Notes under the pieces: generated by a model | Databases searched by the model: none | The model's input: the letters and a program-made list of their open reading frames with translations, nothing else | Told to the model about the DNA's origin: nothing | NCBI GenBank assembly: GCA_937967325.1 | Contig: CALBSQ010000304.1 | Coordinates: forward strand, 1 to 15,798 | DNA length: 15,798 bases | Source: an uncultured Chloroflexota bacterium | GTDB lineage: Bacteria > Chloroflexota > UBA4733 | Direction: 5' to 3' | Program-made: the position numbers and the translations under genes | Shown here: positions 14,820-15,798 of the stretch, in pieces | How positions within the stretch are numbered: the first letter of the stretch is position 1 | Layout of the letters: every line of letters begins with the position of its first letter

Positions 14820-15686
14820 CTACAGCCGGCCGAGCAGCGATCCCAGCACCGCCTCGCGGACCCAGAGACCGTTGCGGGCCTGGCGAAAGTAGGCGGAGCG
14901 GACGTGCCCATCCAGGTCGGCCGGCAGCTCGGCCCCACGCGGCAGCGGATGGAGCAGCACGAGCTCCGGATTGCGCTGCACCGCCGCGCGCAGCGCGCCC
15001 GCCACATCCTGCGACCAGTGGACGCTGCGCGTCGTGGACGGCGTGACGTAGACCGCGGAGAGCTGCGCCGCCTCGTCCGGCAGCGCGCCGACCGGCCTCG
15101 CCGGCAGCTCCGGCTCGCCACCCGGCTCCTCGGCCAGGCCGTACATGATCAGCTCCATCTCGGGGAAAAAGCGAGCGGCGTGGCGCAGCGAGGTGACCTC
15201 CCGCCGCCCGGCCTCCTCGGCCACCAGCCCTAGCCGCAACCCGTCGAGCGAGCCAAAGGCCTGCTGCAGCGTGTAGAGGTCGGCCAGGGTCTGCGTGGGA
15301 TGCTCGCCGCACATCAGCCCGGCGTTGACGATGGGAATGCGGGCCAGGCCGGAACGCGCCGCCGCCTCGGGCGACCAGGGGTGGCGCACGACCAGCAGGT
15401 CGCAGAGCAGATCTACGGATCGCAGCACATCGGAGAGCGCCTCGGCGGCATAGGGCAGCCCGTGATCGCCCGCCACGTCGAGCACCTGCGCGCTCAGGCG
15501 CAACGCCGCCGATTGGAAGGAGCTGCGCGTGCGCACGGACGGCGCCGCGAAGATCAGGCCGACCACGACGCCGGCCAGCGCCGGCGGCGCCCCCGCGACG
15601 CCGCGCGCTTCCAGCATCGCGGCCAGCTCCAGCAGGTGCTGGATGCCGTCGCGCCCCAGGTCGTCCACACCGATCAGGTCTGCCAC
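14820..15686 (-). CDS. Divergent aspartate carbamoyltransferase-like protein
   Basis: The 288-residue protein belongs to the aspartate/ornithine carbamoyltransferase fold, whose members join carbamoyl phosphate to an amino group, PyrB doing so in pyrimidine synthesis. Conserved landmarks are SVRTR (50-54, carbamoyl-phosphate loop), RHPWSP from 101, GEHPTQTLADLYT (HPTQ at 129-132), HPLPR (246-250) and the C-terminal FRQARNGLWVREAVL. Key PyrB residues look replaced: the 80s-loop KKGE(T/S) Lys is YAAEA here (about 79-83), and the aspartate-binding RxQ(K)ER loop is TPSTTRS (about 215-221). The protein is slightly short for PyrB (about 305). It may therefore use another amine, or be a non-catalytic paralogue. 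I chose GTG 15686-15684 because GGGAGAG lies 4-5 nt upstream and similarity to the family begins there; the frame is open to ATG 15788. It is the first gene of a two-gene unit with the ABC-F ATPase. No other pyrimidine genes are visible. Confidence 0.85.
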   Translation of the reverse strand: MADLIGVDDLGRDGIQHLLELAAMLEARGVAGAPPALAGVVVGLIFAAPSVRTRSSFQSAALRLSAQVLDVAGDHGLPYAAEALSDVLRSVDLLCDLLVVRHPWSPEAAARSGLARIPIVNAGLMCGEHPTQTLADLYTLQQAFGSLDGLRLGLVAEEAGRREVTSLRHAARFFPEMELIMYGLAEEPGGEPELPARPVGALPDEAAQLSAVYVTPSTTRSVHWSQDVAGALRAAVQRNPELVLLHPLPRGAELPADLDGHVRSAYFRQARNGLWVREAVLGSLLGRL

Positions 15687-15798
15687 ACGTCTCTCCCAGG
15701 CACTATGGTACCGTGGCCCTTGTCTGCCAGCGTGCTCATGGGATGGGCGGTGGGCTATGATTCTCTGAAGCGAGCCGGTGGGCCGCATGCCAGGCGAG

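Noticed and set aside
13236..15233. Plus-strand frames at 13236-14255 and 14436-15233 opposite the ABC-F and carbamoyltransferase genes
   Set aside because: Antisense to genes with complete motif sets; their repeated LVQQ/VVGRLVQQ-like pieces are mirror images of the duplicated Walker B regions.
1..15798. tRNA, rRNA, CRISPR array or riboswitch
   Set aside because: Read through by eye; no regularly spaced repeats, cloverleaf or rRNA-like segment was recognised.

Overview
This window is GC-rich bacterial DNA with dense, mostly leaderless-looking gene packing. It uses classical Shine-Dalgarno sites, including one full AAGGAGGTGA. The protein styles (a Tc-toxin-like giant protein, a cytoplasmic GH2 enzyme, an ABC-F ATPase next to a divergent carbamoyltransferase, an IS701-like transposase scrap) fit a free-living high-GC bacterium. 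A Chloroflexota (Thermomicrobia-like) or actinobacterial source is my guess from feel only; nothing in the window is a taxonomic marker.

Positions 1-6728 (minus strand) hold one uninterrupted coding frame of at least 2242 residues that runs off the left edge. It carries the hallmarks of the TcA subunit of insecticidal toxin complexes: a VRP1-type DYC...SPAAYL motif, an ABC-toxin N-terminal-type region, a neuraminidase-like region and the YNWELFFHVPL block. The long plus-strand frames over this stretch are shadows. Positions 6729-7393 are a gene-poor spacer containing a decayed transposase fragment just upstream of the toxin gene and a weak promoter for the next gene.

Positions 7394-10174 (plus) encode a cytoplasmic glycoside hydrolase family 2 enzyme with both catalytic glutamates visible.

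Positions about 10290-12817 look like an inserted restriction-modification islet. A D12-class (Dam-like) adenine methyltransferase on plus converges, with a 10-bp tail overlap, on a NotI-family restriction endonuclease on minus. A small unknown gene that appears frameshifted follows on plus. Two short protein-like scraps flank these genes. NotI's own site has no adenine, so if these two genes are partners the recognition site must differ from NotI's.

Positions 12828-15686 (minus) are a two-gene operon: a divergent aspartate-carbamoyltransferase-like protein lacking several canonical catalytic residues, followed 18 bp later by an ABC-F ribosome-associated ATPase. No rRNA, tRNA, CRISPR array or convincing intrinsic terminator was seen.
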